The notes beneath the pieces were generated by a model. It did not search any database. It saw only the letters and a list, made by a program, of their open reading frames with translations, and was not told the DNA's origin. A stretch of DNA of 64,000 nucleotides. Source: Sporosarcina sp. HYO08. Its GTDB lineage: Bacteria; Bacillota; Bacilli; Bacillales_A; Planococcaceae. The stretch lies in NCBI RefSeq assembly GCF_001563475.1, contig NZ_LPUT01000012.1, forward strand, positions 372,001 to 436,000, given 5' to 3'. Below are positions 1-9,701 of the stretch, one piece after another (position 1 is the stretch's first letter; every line of letters starts with the position of its first letter). The position numbers and the translations under genes are program-made.

Positions 1-43
1 AATAAAGATTATTCTAAAATAGAAGCTAAAGGGGGAGAGAAAA

Positions 44-769
44 TTGGAACTTAATGTGAAGAGCCCGATACCACTGCATATCCAACTGAAGGATCGTTTA
101 CATTTTTTAATAAGCAATGGAAAGTACAAAGAGAAAATACCTAGCGAACGCGAGTTAATGGACATGTACAAGGTGAGCAGAAGTACGGTTAGGGAAGCTG
201 TTTCGAGGCTTGTCAATGAAGGTGTGCTAGAAAAAGTTCATGGAAAGGGAACTTTTATATCCGTTAAACCGATTGAGGATTGGTTGGGGAATTTAAGCAG
301 TACGACTGAAATTATTCAAAATATGGGAATGACTCCAGATGCAAAACTAGTTGAACACGGGATCGTGGAGTCGCCAGAAGAAGTGTTTGCAGCAATTGGG
401 CAAAAGGAAACGTACTATATTAAACGTATCCGTTATGCCAATGGACAGCCGCTTGCGATTGAAAACCAATACTATCCGCTAGAAATAGGTGAAAAATTGG
501 CTACTTATGATATCGAGAAAGGAACGTTATTCGACATTCTCGAACAACAAATGCAGGTGCAATTGGCAGAAGCGAAGCAAATTATTACGAGTAGTCATCT
601 ATCAAGTGAAGATGCCAGACTATTAAATGTGCCTAAAAATTTTAATGTGTTGCATACAGAAAGATTGCTAATGGATTATGAAGGAAATTTAATTGAGTAT
701 TACCGTGCGTCATTTCGTGGTGATATGTATTCTTTTCGGATCCATTTATCAAAGAAAAACAATGGATAA
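44..769 (+). CDS. GntR-family regulator with UTRA ligand domain (HutC/FarR type)
   Basis: A 241-residue transcription factor. The N-terminal winged helix-turn-helix (about residues 8-72) carries the typical IPSERELMDMYKVSRSTVREAV recognition region, and the rest (about 90-235) is a UTRA effector-binding fold. The start is TTG, chosen because GGGGGAGAG lies 6-8 bases upstream. It sits about 480 bases upstream of tpa-xsc on the same strand, so it is probably the pathway-specific regulator of taurine breakdown. The effector (taurine or sulfoacetaldehyde) is inference. No terminator is obvious after it, so read-through into the taurine genes is possible. Family assignment is secure, target assignment moderate. 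Confidence 0.85.
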   Translation: MELNVKSPIPLHIQLKDRLHFLISNGKYKEKIPSERELMDMYKVSRSTVREAVSRLVNEGVLEKVHGKGTFISVKPIEDWLGNLSSTTEIIQNMGMTPDAKLVEHGIVESPEEVFAAIGQKETYYIKRIRYANGQPLAIENQYYPLEIGEKLATYDIEKGTLFDILEQQMQVQLAEAKQIITSSHLSSEDARLLNVPKNFNVLHTERLLMDYEGNLIEYYRASFRGDMYSFRIHLSKKNNG

Positions 770-1062
770 ACTAAAAGATCCTGATATCGTACAATTCATC
801 TAGCCAGTTCTTCACCGAAAGATGTACGGATCGATATTGGGATTATCGTTTTGCTGAACGACTAGTGTGTAGTCTTTTAAAATTACGTGGATGATTGAAT
901 AGGGACATCTTTCAAGCATTCGCTAGTGTAAAGTGCAATCTATTATAAAAATAAATGTCTCATCAATGGTTAAAAGGCAATGTAATTAAGGAAGAAAGCC
1001 AGTTATTAAGAATCTGAATGACAGTTATGACAAATCCCAATAGGTTAAATTTTTAGAAAAGA

Positions 1063-1091
1063 TTGAATAATAGAGTGTCCTATGGTTTAAT
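1063..1091 (+). promoter_or_regulatory. Possible sigma-A promoter for the taurine genes
   Basis: TTGAAT and TTTAAT are separated by 17 bases, about 155 bases before the start of tpa. This is the best promoter-like pair in the gene-free stretch 770-1246, which otherwise shows only A+T-rich DNA. I found no convincing symmetric operator for the upstream GntR protein in it. Confidence 0.3.
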
Positions 1092-1246
1092 AAGGTTGAG
1101 TCAATCATTCAACAACAAACAACTGGTACGGATGACATGACCACACGATGATACTACCATGAAAGGGGAAAGTGGGGAAAACGGTTTCAACTAGTATTTT
1201 AAAAGCGCATCAAATTTTTATTATCTTTCATGAGGGGGAAAGTGAA

Positions 1247-2611
1247 TTGACTAAAGTTGAAGTTCATAAAGGGGAACAACTAGCGCAACAAGACCAAGAT
1301 CACCTATGGCATGCGATGAGTCGCCACGTTCCAGGTGGAAGCCCAATGATCGCAGAGGCTGGAGAAGGTGGCTGGTTTAGCGATATCTACGGAAAGCGTT
1401 ATTTCGATGGTGTTTCGGGACTATGGTGCTTGAATTTGGGTCATGGAAGAAAAGAAATTGTTGACGCAGCTGCTGAGCAGATGATGAAACTTTCTTATTT
1501 TCCTCTCACGTTAAGTCACGAACCAGCGATTGAGTTATCAGCAAAAATTAGTGAACTCCTCGGAGATTCGTATAAAACATTCTTTACGAATAGTGGTTCT
1601 GAAGCGAATGAAACCGCCTTCAAAATTGCACGACAGTATCATCACCAAAATGGAAATCCAGAAAAACATAAAATCATTTCTCGTTATCGTGCCTATCATG
1701 GAACAACATTGGGAGCACTAAGTGCAACAGCACAGGCAAACCGCCGCGTTAAATACGGTCCAAGTGCACCGGGCTTCCTACATGTAGCGCCACCATACAG
1801 TTATCGTTCACCATTCGGCGATGAGGTAACAGATGTAGATAAAGTAGCAGCAGATATGATCGATCAAATGATTACTTGGGAAGGCGCCGAGACAGTTGCA
1901 GCTGTCATTATGGAACCATTCATTTCCGGTGGAGGCGTCATTATTCCAACACCAGAATACTTAAAGCGTGTAGCAGAAATTTGTAAGAAACATGATGTGC
2001 TTCTCATCTTGGACGAAGTTGTTTCAGGATTTGGACGTACAGGTAAAATGTTCGGTTACATGCATTCGGAAGGTGTTCAGCCTGACATTATTACGATGGC
2101 AAAAGGCTTAACGAGCGGATACTTACCTTTAGGTGCTACTTCTGTTAACTCTAAAATCTATGACAAGTTTACTGAAAAAGGACCGGACAACCACTTCCGT
2201 CATGTCTCTACTTACGGAGGACACCCTGCAAGCTGTGCGGTCGCACTTAAGAACATTGAAATTATTGAAAGAGAAAATATTGTTGAGCGTGTTGCCGAGC
2301 TTGGCGACAACAATTTAATTCGATTAAAAGAATTGATCTCTCACAAAAATGTTGGTGAAGTGCGTAATGTCGGCTTCCTATATGGAATTGAAATGGTTGA
2401 AGACAAAGAGTCAAAAACACCGGCATCTGACGATAAATTAGCACAAATTATTGCATTCTGTAAAGAAAAAGGACTCATTATCGGCCGTAACGGCGATACA
2501 GTTCCAGGCTTTAATAACGTTCTAATCGTTGCACCGCCGCTAATTTCTACTGAAGAAGACTTGAACTTTGTTGTAGAAACAGTATTTGCTGCATTTGAAG
2601 AACTTAACTAA
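1247..2611 (+). CDS. tpa: Taurine--pyruvate aminotransferase
   Basis: Class-III PLP aminotransferase. In taurine dissimilation it moves the amino group of taurine to pyruvate, giving sulfoacetaldehyde and alanine. Visible features are the cofactor phosphate region NSGSEANE, the LILDEVVSGFGRTG segment with the PLP-ring aspartate, and the Schiff-base lysine in MAKGLTSGY (Lys286 from this start). I place the start at the TTG at 1247: GAGGGGG ends eight bases upstream and the protein then begins MTKVEVHKGEQLAQQ, giving 454 residues. A GTG at 1172 would add 25 residues but sits too close to its purine run. The xsc gene follows 106 bases later with no terminator between, which favours taurine over other omega-amino donors. 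The class is certain; the substrate rests mainly on this linkage. Confidence 0.88.
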   Translation: MTKVEVHKGEQLAQQDQDHLWHAMSRHVPGGSPMIAEAGEGGWFSDIYGKRYFDGVSGLWCLNLGHGRKEIVDAAAEQMMKLSYFPLTLSHEPAIELSAKISELLGDSYKTFFTNSGSEANETAFKIARQYHHQNGNPEKHKIISRYRAYHGTTLGALSATAQANRRVKYGPSAPGFLHVAPPYSYRSPFGDEVTDVDKVAADMIDQMITWEGAETVAAVIMEPFISGGGVIIPTPEYLKRVAEICKKHDVLLILDEVVSGFGRTGKMFGYMHSEGVQPDIITMAKGLTSGYLPLGATSVNSKIYDKFTEKGPDNHFRHVSTYGGHPASCAVALKNIEIIERENIVERVAELGDNNLIRLKELISHKNVGEVRNVGFLYGIEMVEDKESKTPASDDKLAQIIAFCKEKGLIIGRNGDTVPGFNNVLIVAPPLISTEEDLNFVVETVFAAFEELN

Positions 2612-2717
2612 GTAAGTTACCTACCTTGCTTGGCGAATCAAAGGCTATGAGCTGAATAGAAGAATCAAGCAATTGGCGATATAAACTAACAACTATAGAA
2701 AAGGAAGTGTTTTTTAA

Positions 2718-4499
2718 ATGACAAACGTTGCACAAAGAGAAGAAAAACAACAAGCAGTAGCTACAAGACAAAAGGTGAAAATGACTCCGAGTGAAGCAAT
2801 CGTTGAAACATTAGTTGCTGAAGGCGTAACACATATTTCTGGTATTCTTGGATCAGCATTTATGGACATGCTTGACCTTCTGCCAACAGCTGGAATCCGT
2901 TTCATCGGCGTTCGTCACGAACAAAGTGCGGCTCACATGGCTGACGCATTTACAAGAGTCGGCGGTGTAGCTGGCGTAGTTATCGGACAAAACGGACCTG
3001 GTATTACAAACATGGTTACATCTGTTGCGGCTGCGAACCAAGCACATACGCCAATGGTTGTTATTTCACCATCTGCTGGAACACCAACAATCGGTTGGGA
3101 TGGGTTCCAAGAAGCTGACCAGGTATCGATCTTTAAATCGATCACAAAAGAAACAGTTCGTGTTACACACCCAGGTCGTGTGGCTGACTGCCTAAGAACT
3201 GCTTTCCGTATCGCTTACGCGGAGCGCGGTCCAGTATTGTTTGATATTCCACGTGACTACTTCTACGGAGAAGTGTATGATGCAATTCTTGAGCCGCATC
3301 AATACCGAGTCGATAACCGTGGATCTGGTTCTCCAGAATTCATCGAACAAGCTGTTGAACTATTAGCATCTGCTAAAAACCCTGTCATCATTTCAGGCCG
3401 CGGTACTGTTGACTCTGATGGAATTGACGTTGTAAAGGAAATCGCTGAACATTTAACAGCTCCTGTTGCTGTTTCGTACATGCACAATGACGCATTCCCT
3501 GCGAATCACGAGCTATCTGTTGGGCCAATTGGTTATATGGGATCAAAAGCGGCTATGAATACGCTAAAAGATGCAGACGTACTATTAGCAATCGGTACAC
3601 GCCTATCCGTATTCGGCACGCTGCCATGCTATGATATTGACTATTTCCCGAAAAATGCGAAAATCATCCAAATTGACATTAACCCGCGTCAAATTGCGCG
3701 TACGCATCCAGTAGAAGTTGGAATTATCGGCGATGCAAAAGCTGCATCAGCAGAAATTCTAAAAGGCCTACAAGCTAAATTGCCTAACCCGGAGAAAAAC
3801 GAGGAGCGCCTAGCTAAAGTTACAGAAGAAAAAGTGAAGTGGGAGAAAGAGTTAGTAGATCTGGCAATGGTTCCAGGAACACCTATTAACCCACGCCGTG
3901 CACTATTGGAGTTGACAAAAGTATTGCCAGAAAATACAATTGTCACAACGGATATCGGTAACGTTTCGTCCACTGCGAACGCTTACTTGAAATTCAACCA
4001 CGGACGTCAGCATATCGCTGCACTTACTTTCGGAAACACAGGATTTGCATTCCCATCCGCAATGGGTGCACAGCTTGCTAATCCAGACAGCCCGGTTGTT
4101 GCCATTGTTGGTGACGGTGCATGGGGCATGAGCTTGCATGAAGTAAGTACTGCTGTTGACGAGAATTTACCTGTCGTTGCATGCGTATTTAACAACAATG
4201 CATGGTGTGCAGAGAAGAAAAACCAAGTAGATTTTTACAACAATCGTTTTGTTGGTGCAGATATTAATAACCCAGACTTCGCTACACTTGCTGAGACAAT
4301 GGGCGCAGTCGGTATGAGAGTGAACAAGCCGGAGGATGTAGGACCTGCAATTCAAAAGGCAATTGAATCAAGAAAACCAACAGTCATCGATATTCAAGTA
4401 GATGGTACGCAACTTGCACCGCCATTCCGTAAAGATGCACTGAAAATGCCGACTCGTTTGTTACCAAAGTACGCACACCTAGACCATAATAACTGGTAA
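2718..4499 (+). CDS. xsc: Sulfoacetaldehyde acetyltransferase
   Basis: A 593-residue thiamine-diphosphate enzyme that converts sulfoacetaldehyde and phosphate into acetyl phosphate and sulfite. The order is N-terminal pyrimidine-binding domain ([19 protein letters not shown]), a central domain, and a C-terminal pyrophosphate domain with GDG at about residue 465 followed by the NNNAW segment that binds Mg-ThDP. The segment [12 protein letters not shown] and the ending [12 protein letters not shown] look typical of Xsc and not of acetolactate synthase, and the true ilvB is elsewhere in this window. GGAAG precedes the ATG. It is co-transcribed with tpa and followed by a strong terminator. The product sulfite must be oxidised or assimilated elsewhere; no phosphotransacetylase gene is seen here. 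Confidence 0.93.
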   Translation: MTNVAQREEKQQAVATRQKVKMTPSEAIVETLVAEGVTHISGILGSAFMDMLDLLPTAGIRFIGVRHEQSAAHMADAFTRVGGVAGVVIGQNGPGITNMVTSVAAANQAHTPMVVISPSAGTPTIGWDGFQEADQVSIFKSITKETVRVTHPGRVADCLRTAFRIAYAERGPVLFDIPRDYFYGEVYDAILEPHQYRVDNRGSGSPEFIEQAVELLASAKNPVIISGRGTVDSDGIDVVKEIAEHLTAPVAVSYMHNDAFPANHELSVGPIGYMGSKAAMNTLKDADVLLAIGTRLSVFGTLPCYDIDYFPKNAKIIQIDINPRQIARTHPVEVGIIGDAKAASAEILKGLQAKLPNPEKNEERLAKVTEEKVKWEKELVDLAMVPGTPINPRRALLELTKVLPENTIVTTDIGNVSSTANAYLKFNHGRQHIAALTFGNTGFAFPSAMGAQLANPDSPVVAIVGDGAWGMSLHEVSTAVDENLPVVACVFNNNAWCAEKKNQVDFYNNRFVGADINNPDFATLAETMGAVGMRVNKPEDVGPAIQKAIESRKPTVIDIQVDGTQLAPPFRKDALKMPTRLLPKYAHLDHNNW

Positions 4500-4511
4500 A
4501 ATCAGCTGATA

Positions 4512-4546
4512 GAGGGGCAGTCTTAAAGGATCGCCCCTCCTTTTTT
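4512..4546 (+). terminator. Rho-independent terminator after xsc
   Basis: GAGGGGC pairs with GCCCCTC across a 14-base loop, followed by C and six T. It ends the tpa-xsc transcript. Confidence 0.9.
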
Positions 4547-4727
4547 ATTCAAAAAAACGAATAAAATGCATCTAGATACCTGCCTAATTTTAACCTTCAC
4601 TTCCTTTTATGGAGAGGAAAGAGAAACTGTTTGCTGCGTGGACATGGGACAAGAGGGAATAGATAGAAGTTGCCTAGATAGTTGACATAGGAGAAAACGA
4701 TAACCGAAGCATTATTTTTGCGGGAAT

Positions 4728-4741
4728 AGAAAGCGCTTTCA
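4728..4741 (+). promoter_or_regulatory. cre-like CcpA operator
   Basis: AGAAAGCGCTTTCA matches the catabolite-responsive element consensus TGWAANCGNTNWCA at all positions but the first. It lies about 110 bases before the APC permease start, so carbon-catabolite control of that gene is likely. The rest of the 300-base gap (4547-4849) shows no gene. Confidence 0.65.
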
Positions 4742-4849
4742 AGTGATTTTTACTCCTTGTTTAATTTGCTTTTGGTGCATCGCAAACAGAATGGCAAATG
4801 GCTGAAATCTTCCCCTAGTGAAACCGAGGTAGTTTAGGAGGAGAACTAA

Positions 4850-6364
4850 ATGGAGAAAAGAGTTGAACTAGAGAAGACGTATAAACCGCAATGGGTGTGG
4901 GCGATTGCACTTGGATCCGCCATCGGTTGGGGAGCTTTTATCTTACCGACTGAATGGATGAACATTGCCGGACCTGTCGGGACAGTAATCGGATTAGGGG
5001 TAGGCGCTATACTTATGATGATTATTTCCGTTAGCTATGGGGTTCTAATTGAAAAATATCCCGTATCCGGAGGAGAATTCGCTTACACGTATTTGAAGTT
5101 TGGAAGAGTTCATGCGTTTGTTTGCGGCTGGTTTTTAACGCTTGCCTATATATGTATCGTTGCATTGAATGCGTCAGCGATGGCACTGCTTGGAAAGTTC
5201 TTATTTCCTTCGATTACAAATGTTGTACCGCTATATGAAATTGGCGGCTGGCAAGTCTATTTAGGTGAAGTCATTATCGCGACTTTTTTCCTTCTCCTGT
5301 TTGCTTTTTTAAACATTAAAGGTGCATCATTATCTGGAAGTATGCAGTATATTTTTTGTATTATTCTTGTAGGCGGCGTTGTCTTATTAACGATTGCCAT
5401 GTTTATGAGCCCGGCAACAAGTCTTACGAATATCACGCCTATGTTCAAACCAGAAGTTCCTCCGTTGAAAGGAATACTTGCTGTTTTGGTCATCGCACCG
5501 TGGGCATACGTGGGTTTTAATAATATCCCACAGGCAGCGGAAGAATTTGATTTCCCTGCGAAAAAAGCATTTTCATTAATTATTTACTCGTTGATCTTTG
5601 CCTTTATTTTATATGCATTTATGATACTTGCAACAGCTGTTGCAGTTCCATGGCAAAATCTAGTTGCGGGACAACCAGCATGGGGTACAGGTGATGTCGT
5701 TTCAGATAATCTTGGCGCAGCTGGAGTATTTATGCTAGCCATTGCACTTTGTATGGGTGTATTTACAGGGCTAAACGGATTTTTCTCATCTGCGAGCCGT
5801 TTATTGTTCGCAATGGGCCGTGCAAAAATTGTACCTTCGACTTTTGCAAAATTACATCCAAAATACGGAACACCATATGTTGGGATTATGTTTACAGCGG
5901 TTTTCTGTTTAGCTGCCCCTTGGTTCGGCAGACCGGTACTGTTATGGATTGTTGACATGTCTGCGGTAGGCGTTACGATTGCTTATTTCTACGCTTGTTT
6001 AACAGCCTACAAATTATTTAAATGGAGCCGCAGCAATGCGACAGATACGAGGGAAGTATCCCCGTATAAGAAAATCATGGCATTGCTTGGGACAGCAAGT
6101 GGCTTGGCGTTCTTAGGTCTTCTATTAGTCCCAGGAACATCCTCTGCGCTTGGCGTTGAATCATTCATCGCATTAGGCGTATGGGTTTTACTAGGAGCCA
6201 CTTTTTACTTGGCGAAAAGAAAAGAACTTCATGCAATTCCGAAGAGTACGCTTGATTACTATATCTTAGGCAAAACAATTTCTGAAGAAGAGGCATTGGG
6301 CGTAGCCTCTGGAGAAGGAGCAATCGATCCGAATAAAGAAACACCGCCAGTTCAGCTAACGTAA
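4850..6364 (+). CDS. APC-superfamily amino-acid permease, candidate taurine importer
   Basis: A 504-residue integral membrane protein with about 12 hydrophobic segments. The first helix holds the APC substrate-binding pattern IALGSAIGWGAFILP, which matches the unwound GSxIGxG region of the family, and PVSGGEFAYTYLKFG follows in helix 3. AGGAGG lies seven bases before the ATG. It has its own upstream region with a cre-like site, a terminator separates it from xsc, and it closes the block at 6384-6427. Its place right after tpa-xsc suggests it imports taurine or a related amino compound, but the sequence alone does not fix the substrate. It could instead serve ethanolamine or another amino acid. 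Confidence 0.85.
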   Translation: MEKRVELEKTYKPQWVWAIALGSAIGWGAFILPTEWMNIAGPVGTVIGLGVGAILMMIISVSYGVLIEKYPVSGGEFAYTYLKFGRVHAFVCGWFLTLAYICIVALNASAMALLGKFLFPSITNVVPLYEIGGWQVYLGEVIIATFFLLLFAFLNIKGASLSGSMQYIFCIILVGGVVLLTIAMFMSPATSLTNITPMFKPEVPPLKGILAVLVIAPWAYVGFNNIPQAAEEFDFPAKKAFSLIIYSLIFAFILYAFMILATAVAVPWQNLVAGQPAWGTGDVVSDNLGAAGVFMLAIALCMGVFTGLNGFFSSASRLLFAMGRAKIVPSTFAKLHPKYGTPYVGIMFTAVFCLAAPWFGRPVLLWIVDMSAVGVTIAYFYACLTAYKLFKWSRSNATDTREVSPYKKIMALLGTASGLAFLGLLLVPGTSSALGVESFIALGVWVLLGATFYLAKRKELHAIPKSTLDYYILGKTISEEEALGVASGEGAIDPNKETPPVQLT

Positions 6365-6383
6365 TTGGCAAAAGGAAAAAATG

Positions 6384-6427
6384 AACAGGAGAAGGGACCA
6401 CTCCCTTACTCCTGTTTGTTTTTTTAT
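6384..6427. terminator. Bidirectional terminator between convergent genes
   Basis: AACAGGAG-AAGGGA pairs with TCCCTT-CTCCTGTT, followed by a T-rich run on the plus strand. It separates the permease from the convergent LysR gene, whose stop lies in the distal edge. Confidence 0.85.
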
Positions 6428-7350
6428 ATTGCACTTACCTCTTGATCAATTTCAGCGGTGTCTCCAAAATGGCTTTGGATATATTCAATAAATTTCAAAC
6501 TTGTTTGTTTCAGCGAGTTTTCTTGATACACCATATAGAAATTTCTATGTAAGGAAAGCCCTTCTATTTTTAACTGTTTTAACGTATTTAACTTTAATTC
6601 TTTTTTTACGGCTGATTTTGAAATAATTGCGATGCCTAGGCCTGCTTCGACAGCTGATTTGATCGCTTCCGTATGTTCTAGCTCCATTACGACATTGAGC
6701 TCGTCCGTATGAATCTTATTTTTTTCCAAAATATCTTCGATGACCTGACGTGTGCCAGAGCCCTTTTCGCGAATAATGAATGGGATTGTCAGCAAGTCTT
6801 CAACGGTAATCGTTGGTGACTTTGAACATGGCTGATTAGGCGAGCTTAATAGAATTAACTCGTCTGTAGCGAATGGAACTTGTTTAAGTGATGGATAAGC
6901 TAAAGTAGATTCAATAAACCCTAAGTTAATTTCATGATTGAGTAGCTTTTCAACGATTTGTTCGGAGTTATAGAGCTTTAAATGCATATTAACTTTCGGA
7001 TATAGTTGGTTAAATTCAGCCAATGCGAAAGGTAAGATATATTCCCCAATGGTTAAACTAGACCCCAATTTTAAATCACCATGAACAGTTCCTTTTAATT
7101 GTTGAAGCTCATTTTCTGTTTCATTCATGAGTGCAATGAGCTTCCCTACTTTTCTATACAAAATTTCACCCGCCAACGTCAGGGAAATTTTTTTGGTCGT
7201 ACGTTCAAAGAGTTGGCAATCCCATAATTCCTCAAGTTGCTTTATTTGGAGACTTACACTTGATTGTGAAAGATGCAAATCTCTTGCTGTTTGCGAAAAG
7301 CTTTTATTATTAGCTGCGACATAAAAGACCTTTAAGTGATCTAGATTCAA
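6424..7350 (-). CDS. LysR-family transcriptional regulator (CysL-like)
   Basis: A 308-residue LysR regulator. The N-terminal helix-turn-helix (about residues 1-60) has the usual MNLDHLKVFYVAANNKSFSQ opening and LSQSSVSLQIKQLE recognition helix. A two-lobed periplasmic-type effector domain spans about 90-295. The start is TTG, with AAGGGGG eight bases upstream on the minus strand. The overall pattern is closest, from memory, to the CysL/CbbR branch. CysL controls sulfite reductase in Bacillus, which would fit sulfite release by Xsc, but that link is inference. It is monocistronic and convergent with the permease, and no typical divergently transcribed target is adjacent. Confidence 0.8.
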   Translation of the reverse strand: MNLDHLKVFYVAANNKSFSQTARDLHLSQSSVSLQIKQLEELWDCQLFERTTKKISLTLAGEILYRKVGKLIALMNETENELQQLKGTVHGDLKLGSSLTIGEYILPFALAEFNQLYPKVNMHLKLYNSEQIVEKLLNHEINLGFIESTLAYPSLKQVPFATDELILLSSPNQPCSKSPTITVEDLLTIPFIIREKGSGTRQVIEDILEKNKIHTDELNVVMELEHTEAIKSAVEAGLGIAIISKSAVKKELKLNTLKQLKIEGLSLHRNFYMVYQENSLKQTSLKFIEYIQSHFGDTAEIDQEVSAI

Positions 7351-7501
7351 AACATAGCCCCCTTGTTAGATATGTTCCCATTTTGCTTATTGATTGACCC
7401 CTAAAAACTATTATAGTTGAAAAAAGGGATATTATCTTCAGAAAAGTCAAATTCCTAAAAAAGTAGGGAATCTAGTAAGGGTGAATTGATAAAGTACTAA
7501 A

Positions 7502-7545
7502 AACTGCTCCAAAGGAAAGTGTAAGCACTTTGCTTTAGGGCAGTT
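7502..7545. terminator. Terminator between LysR gene region and small membrane protein
   Basis: AACTGCTCCAAAGGAAAGTG pairs imperfectly with CACTTTGCTTTAGGGCAGTT. On the minus strand it is followed by TTTTT, so it ends the gene whose stop is at 7553. A T-run also follows on the plus strand. Confidence 0.75.
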
Positions 7546-7552
7546 CGTTTTT

Positions 7553-7927
7553 TTACGATTTATTTTTCACATGCGTAAGTACATGTATTGCAAAAAGAAC
7601 GACACTTAAGACGATCATTGTTCCGCCGGTTGCGGTTGCTGTAGTCCAAGCATCGTTACCGGTTAAGATTAAGAGTGTTAACCCGCCTAACATGACAGGA
7701 ATCCCAATATTAAAAAGCCAAAAATGCAGTTTTGCAAGTAGGGAAGAAGTTAAATTTGGAAAACGTAAATAAATGAAACCGGAAAGTCCTGCCGATACCC
7801 AACCTAGTAAATTGACATGTGCATGAACAGAAGATAGATCGAAATTATGGGAGATCGACATATACATGCCTAGAACAACGCCAATGACAAAATAGACAAC
7901 AGCAACCTTAATAAACGAAATACCCAA
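7553..7927 (-). CDS. Small four-helix membrane protein related to haem-copper oxidase subunit I
   Basis: A 124-residue protein with four hydrophobic segments. The motif SVHAHVNLLGWVSAG in helix 2 resembles the haem-ligand histidine helix of NorB/CcoN-type subunit I. The full subunit has about 12 helices, so this is a stand-alone fragment-sized family member, often labelled cytochrome-c oxidase-like in Bacillales. The metal-binding histidines of the other helices are absent. The start is TTG with AAAGGAG eight bases upstream. It is monocistronic with its own terminator. Haem or gas binding is an inference from the HxH helix; no function can be assigned. Confidence 0.7.
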   Translation of the reverse strand: MGISFIKVAVVYFVIGVVLGMYMSISHNFDLSSVHAHVNLLGWVSAGLSGFIYLRFPNLTSSLLAKLHFWLFNIGIPVMLGGLTLLILTGNDAWTTATATGGTMIVLSVVLFAIHVLTHVKNKS

Positions 7928-8162
7928 CTGTTACACTCCTTTATGAAATAGTTTTGGTCGCATACCATTTCGAATTGTCTATTCTTAGGGATTTCGCCTC
8001 CTCTTGCATTGGCATAGCATTACTCTTGGGCAGAAGAAATAGATCCCATCTATTTATATGCTATTGATGGAATAGAAATTCTAATCTACTGTTTGAGAAG
8101 TAAGGTTTTCTAGATATTTCTTATATTCCCTTGTATGATAAAGAGCAGGGGAGGGATAGATT

Positions 8163-9638
8163 ATGAGAAAGCTAATGGTCATTCTATTATCTATGATCTT
8201 GGCATTTACAGGATTTTCTACATATGTTCAAGCGCAGGTTTTTTCTGATGTAAACAGCGGTGATCGTTTTTATGAACATATGAATTATTTATTTAACGAA
8301 GGAATTATTCAAGGGTATGGACAGGATCGATTTGAGCCAGATCAACATGTTACGCGAGGACAGGCTGCATTGATGATCGCTCGTGCATTAGGCCTTGAAA
8401 CAAGGAATCGGGAGACGCAATTTACGGATGTTAGCAGTCAAAATGTGGCATCGGGCGCCGTTCATTCCGCTACGGTTGCTGGAATTATTCAAGGCTATGG
8501 GGATGGGACATTCGGACCCGAAAAACCTGTCACACGCGGGGATATGGCCATCTTTTTGGCACGCGCATTTAAATTGACGAAAGAAGAGGCGTTGCCATTT
8601 ACTGACGTTCCAATGACTTCAAGCGCTTATGCGTCTATCCGAAAAGCAATTGCTTTCGGAATTGTAGAAGGCTATTCAGATAATACTTTCAAACCGAATG
8701 AATATGTAACACGCAAACAATTTTCAGCATTCCTTGCAAGGGCTTTACATGATAATTTACGCATACCGGTATTTGCTTGTGGGTATAATCCTGCAACCCA
8801 TAAGAATCCAGACCGTCAAACGGTCAATTGTCTGATCACGAAACTGGCAAGACAATCTGAATTTCCAATTCCACCTGAGATTGTCAAGGCGGTAGCCACT
8901 GTAGAAAATGGAAAATGGCAACAATTTAAGAGCGATGGGCAGCCGAATATAAGTGGTGATGGCGGAATTGGCTTGATGCAAATTACGAATACAGCGGGCT
9001 ATGATGTGGAAAGGTTAAAATACGATTTGCCGTATAATATTCAAACGGGAATCGAATTCCTTATAAATAACTTTAAGAGAAGTGACCTGCCGAAAGTCGG
9101 TGATCACAATCCAGAGAATCTGGAAAGCTGGTACTTTGCTGTGATGGCATACAATGGCATAAAGGCTGTAAACAGTCCCTTTGTTCGGGAGACGGGGAAA
9201 AGAAACGACGATGGCGTTGAGGGGGCTTATCAAGAAAAAGTCTATCAGGCGCTGACAACGAATGGATTGCTCGGAAAGCGTACACATATTCATTCAATCC
9301 AAATGTCCAAAGATGACTTCATTTACGGACAAGAAACGAACAATACGATTCAGTTTCCAACAAAAAGCTTCCAATTAACAGAAACAACATCTTCAAAAGA
9401 ACTTTTTAAAACGGAAGATGATGTAGTTGCCAGTCCGGGAGCGAGGCTTCGTATGAAACCAAATACACAGTCAGATTATATTCAGACTAACGCCGCGGTT
9501 CCAATGAAGATTTTAGGCGCGTCTGTATACGATGAACGAGTCAATTCACCCAATCAATTTGTTTGGTATCCAGTGGAAGCAATGATTGGTGGAAAGAAAG
9601 AATATGGCTATATCGCTTCATCTAATATAATGAACTAA
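8163..9638 (+). CDS. SLH-anchored lytic transglycosylase with SH3-like tail
   Basis: A 491-residue exported wall enzyme. A signal peptide (about residues 1-24, ending VQA) is followed by three SLH repeats (about 27-195, each with the GYGDGTFxPxxxVTRG pattern) that bind pyruvylated secondary wall polymer. A lysozyme-like SLT domain follows (about 230-375) with catalytic Glu248 in VATVENGKW and the GGIGLMQIT segment. The C-terminal about 75 residues (ARLRMKPNTQSDYIQTNAAVPMK) resemble a bacterial SH3 domain. It probably cleaves peptidoglycan at the cell surface. AGGGGAGGGA lies before the ATG. It is a single gene closed by a terminator, and is one of three SLH proteins within 11 kb. Confidence 0.85.
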   Translation: MRKLMVILLSMILAFTGFSTYVQAQVFSDVNSGDRFYEHMNYLFNEGIIQGYGQDRFEPDQHVTRGQAALMIARALGLETRNRETQFTDVSSQNVASGAVHSATVAGIIQGYGDGTFGPEKPVTRGDMAIFLARAFKLTKEEALPFTDVPMTSSAYASIRKAIAFGIVEGYSDNTFKPNEYVTRKQFSAFLARALHDNLRIPVFACGYNPATHKNPDRQTVNCLITKLARQSEFPIPPEIVKAVATVENGKWQQFKSDGQPNISGDGGIGLMQITNTAGYDVERLKYDLPYNIQTGIEFLINNFKRSDLPKVGDHNPENLESWYFAVMAYNGIKAVNSPFVRETGKRNDDGVEGAYQEKVYQALTTNGLLGKRTHIHSIQMSKDDFIYGQETNNTIQFPTKSFQLTETTSSKELFKTEDDVVASPGARLRMKPNTQSDYIQTNAAVPMKILGASVYDERVNSPNQFVWYPVEAMIGGKKEYGYIASSNIMN

Positions 9639-9660
9639 TCGATTGTCCAAGAAGCCAAAA

Positions 9661-9700
9661 AAGCTGTAACGAAAGGGATTCCCTCACGTTACAGCTTTTT
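9661..9700. terminator. Terminator between convergent SLH gene and aroK
   Basis: AAGCTGTAACG pairs perfectly with CGTTACAGCTT, followed by TTT on the plus strand. Confidence 0.85.
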
Positions 9701-9701
9701 C

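Noticed and set aside
1172..1246. 25-residue N-terminal extension of Tpa from a GTG
   Set aside because: The purine run is only about three bases from the GTG, while the TTG at 1247 has an ideally spaced GGGGG and gives a usual N terminus.
5584..5958. 124-codon open frame on the minus strand inside the APC permease
   Set aside because: Antisense shadow of a clear membrane-protein gene, with no family resemblance or ribosome site.
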